Shown: piece after piece, positions 14,099 to 15,452 of the stretch | How the letters are laid out: each line of letters begins with the position of its first letter | Position numbering within the stretch: the first letter of the stretch is position 1 | DNA from: Ga0077527 sp964606765 | GTDB lineage: Bacteria; Pseudomonadota; Gammaproteobacteria; Burkholderiales; SG8-41 | Direction of reading: 5' to 3' | NCBI GenBank assembly: GCA_964606765.1 | Contig: CAZSIR010000064.1 | Location: 1-15,452, forward strand | Length of the DNA: 15,452 nucleotides | The notes under the pieces: generated by a model | Seen by the model: the letters and a program-made list of their open reading frames with translations, nothing else | Databases searched by the model: none | What the model was told of the DNA's origin: nothing | Program-made: the position numbers and the translations under genes

Positions 14099-15237
14099 CT
14101 GCGTGCCTGAAAATGCAAGTGGTTTCTATGATCGTAATGCAGTCCTCGCCTCAAATTGTTATCAACACCCGCACTCCAAATTGGCTGCCCCGTGTTTCCT
14201 CCCCACATCCGCCACGGCTGATAAATACTCGAGGCCCCAGGCTGCAACCTCAAATTATCTGTAAAGTTTGCAAGCAACCTTGATTCTGCACCAACATCAC
14301 GGTTAATCCGTTCATTATTTATTCTCTGAATATCAAGTGAGCTACCGTCAGGATGCTCACCACCGTATCTTGCTGGTCGCCATGCGCCATTAATGGTTAT
14401 GGACTCAACATCTGGCGTCGCAAAACCAGCATTGATGACCTGCTTGAGCACGAACCAATCTGTTTTTCTAAGTGCTTCATCAGCGCTTACGCCCGCTATC
14501 ATGGCACGGTTCGCAAAATGGGCTTCACCGGGACCACCAGTCCAGTTCAACGTTATTTCACGAGAGCCATTTTCACTCACTGACATGACTTTCACCATGC
14601 GGCCGTTGTCGGGCGTTTCTTGAATTCGACTATACACTTGATATCTGAAAGCATGATCTTCGGGATCGCTTCGCTCGTTCGCAAGAAACTCTTGGACTGC
14701 ACGGCCGGTTTCCCGGGTATACACCCCAGTCACCCCACCCACGAGGCTAGAACGGTCTCCATCCAGGGTGCCAAGACGGTATCCATAGTCATATAACAGT
14801 CTTTGCGCCTGCCGGATTTCCGGATCAGATGCCGTTCCTGTCAATTGCTTGCTTCTGATGCTTTCAATGTACTCGTTGTGCGTCCAAACATTACCATCAC
14901 CGTCGTCGATAGTGCGATTCAGATAATCAGTGGATATCGATGACTTGCCGTTCAATCCAGCTTGGTGACTACTATCGTCCGGAGTCACCAATCCTGGCCT
15001 GACATCCGTCATTGTTCCGCTGCGTCGATTCGCTGCCAGCAACATGAAGTCGCGGCGATCCATCGGGTCACCTTCCAATCCCGAATTAGATTCCAGAGTG
15101 TTCAAGCGAGTAGACTCGTACCGCTCCAGCCGGTAATCTGGATTGACAGCGTCCCGTCCCGCTACCACGTCCCACATCGCCTGATCGCGCGCATCCTCCC
15201 TGGCGCGTAACTCAAGCTCCTGTTGCTGCGGCATCAA
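14095..15237 (-). CDS. Putative orphan toxin module: peptidoglycan-binding-like segment plus M15-like zinc peptidase domain (cassette 2)
   Basis: These 380 residues are counted from TTG at 15237 (ATG at 15234 next), but the frame is open upstream through DAFGNALGQAL to the tandem stops after prpE at 15316, without a good start or ribosome site. Residues ~138-187 (DPEIRQAQRLLYDYGYRLG to TRETGRAVQEFLA) fit the PG_binding_1 pattern well. The C-terminus has His295-x2-Gly-x3-Asp302-Ile-Gln and HRNHLHF (His370, 373 and 375), as in the cassette 1 protein; AGVSADEALRKTDWFVLKQV aligns with IGVSAGEARAKTEWEVYRRV there. The two are homologous in domain order but strongly diverged. A peptidoglycan DD- or LD-peptidase toxin acting in the periplasm is the best reading. 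Gene order and coupling to the SH3-like gene (4-bp overlap) match cassette 1. Confidence 0.72.
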   Translation of the reverse strand: MMPQQQELELRAREDARDQAMWDVVAGRDAVNPDYRLERYESTRLNTLESNSGLEGDPMDRRDFMLLAANRRSGTMTDVRPGLVTPDDSSHQAGLNGKSSISTDYLNRTIDDGDGNVWTHNEYIESIRSKQLTGTASDPEIRQAQRLLYDYGYRLGTLDGDRSSLVGGVTGVYTRETGRAVQEFLANERSDPEDHAFRYQVYSRIQETPDNGRMVKVMSVSENGSREITLNWTGGPGEAHFANRAMIAGVSADEALRKTDWFVLKQVINAGFATPDVESITINGAWRPARYGGEHPDGSSLDIQRINNERINRDVGAESRLLANFTDNLRLQPGASSIYQPWRMWGGNTGQPIWSAGVDNNLRRGLHYDHRNHLHFQARR

Positions 15238-15267
15238 CGCCTGCCCCAGTGCATTGCCAAATGCATC
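15235..15267 (-). repeat. Cassette delimiter repeat, copy 2 (encodes DAFGNALGQAL)
   Basis: Minus-strand counterpart of 8552-8584, with 32 of 33 bases identical. It lies 48 bp downstream of the prpE-like stop on the same strand. The preceding in-frame residues (GPCPDFQSTL) do not match those at cassette 1 (NNQSSAA), so the shared segment starts at the GAT codon. Confidence 0.75.
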
Positions 15268-15318
15268 CAGTGTCGATTGAAAGTCCGGGCAAGGCCCGTA
15301 TGCCGCCCCGATTAGTCA

Positions 15319-15452
15319 TCAGCCAGCCAGCGCGCTACGGATCTGCTCCAGCGCCGCCGGATCCTCAATCGTGGTCAGATCGCCCGGGTCACGCCCTTCC
15401 GCCAGCGCCTGCAGGGAACGGCGCAGCAGCTTGCCGGAACGCGTCTTCGGCA
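15319..15452 (-). CDS. prpE: Propionate-CoA ligase (PrpE-like) C-terminal end, runs out of window
   Basis: The 43 visible residues read PKTRSGKLLRRSLQALAEG, RDPGDLTTIEDPAALEQI and RSALAG, then two stops in tandem (15319-15321 and 15316-15318). The Lys in TRSGK is the conserved C-terminal lysine of acyl-CoA synthetases that is needed for adenylation and is the usual site of acetylation. The tail EGRDPGDLTTIEDPAAL is characteristic of PrpE rather than Acs. PrpE activates propionate to propionyl-CoA in the cytoplasm. The accessory cassette starts within 50 bp of its end, so the island appears to abut this gene without damaging it. Confidence 0.8.
   Translation of the reverse strand, partial: PKTRSGKLLRRSLQALAEGRDPGDLTTIEDPAALEQIRSALAG

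Overview
The window reads as the chromosome of a Gram-negative, GC-rich proteobacterium, most likely a betaproteobacterium of the Burkholderiales type. The main reasons are two periplasmic solute-binding proteins of the Bug/TctC family, which are hugely expanded in that group, the type of amidase and citryl-CoA lyase-like protein, and a PrpE-type propionate-CoA ligase tail. Bases 1-8190 and the last ~135 bases look native. Bases ~8300-15300 look like an accessory island, with the two gene pairs at its ends visibly richer in A/T.

Left, native part. A citrate synthase/citryl-CoA lyase-family gene runs in from the left edge, followed by a DUF1080 lipoprotein and an amidase, all on the + strand. 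Converging on them is a minus-strand operon Bug - asparaginase-like - Bug, which reads as uptake and hydrolysis of a carboxylate/amide compound. The asparaginase-like enzyme has Ala where the family has its active-site Asp. Divergent from this operon is the most notable native gene, a GrdB/PrdB-family protein (6086-7321, 411 aa). It is cut by an in-frame TGA at exactly the position where the family carries selenocysteine. The TGA is the base of a strong hairpin whose loop starts 18 nt after it, so I call it a selenoprotein with a bacterial SECIS rather than two ORFs or a pseudogene. A bidirectional terminator, a small lipoprotein and a SET-domain methyltransferase-like gene follow.

Accessory island. 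Two two-gene cassettes lie at the two ends, in opposite orientation and both pointing inward (8552-10566 on +, 13445-15267 on -). Each begins with the same near-identical 33-bp sequence encoding DAFGNALGQAL and continues as a protein with a peptidoglycan-binding-like segment and a C-terminal M15-like zinc peptidase signature (HxxGxxxDIQ ... HRNHxHF). Each is followed at once by a secreted SH3-like protein with four conserved cysteines. Neither first gene has a convincing start codon. I read them as orphan, displaced C-terminal toxin/immunity modules of a polymorphic toxin: a peptidoglycan hydrolase plus its periplasmic immunity protein.

Between the cassettes sits a 2180-bp element. It has a tyrosine recombinase gene and 593-bp inverted arms. 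The right arm carries an oppositely oriented, truncated N-terminal copy of a related recombinase. The outer 315 bp of the arms are ~99% identical, but the recombinase-coding part is only ~83% identical, with the break at the start codon. The element abuts a frameshifted, 5'-truncated PemK/MazF-like toxin pseudogene. The end of a prpE-like gene closes the window on the right. I saw no tRNA, rRNA or CRISPR array.
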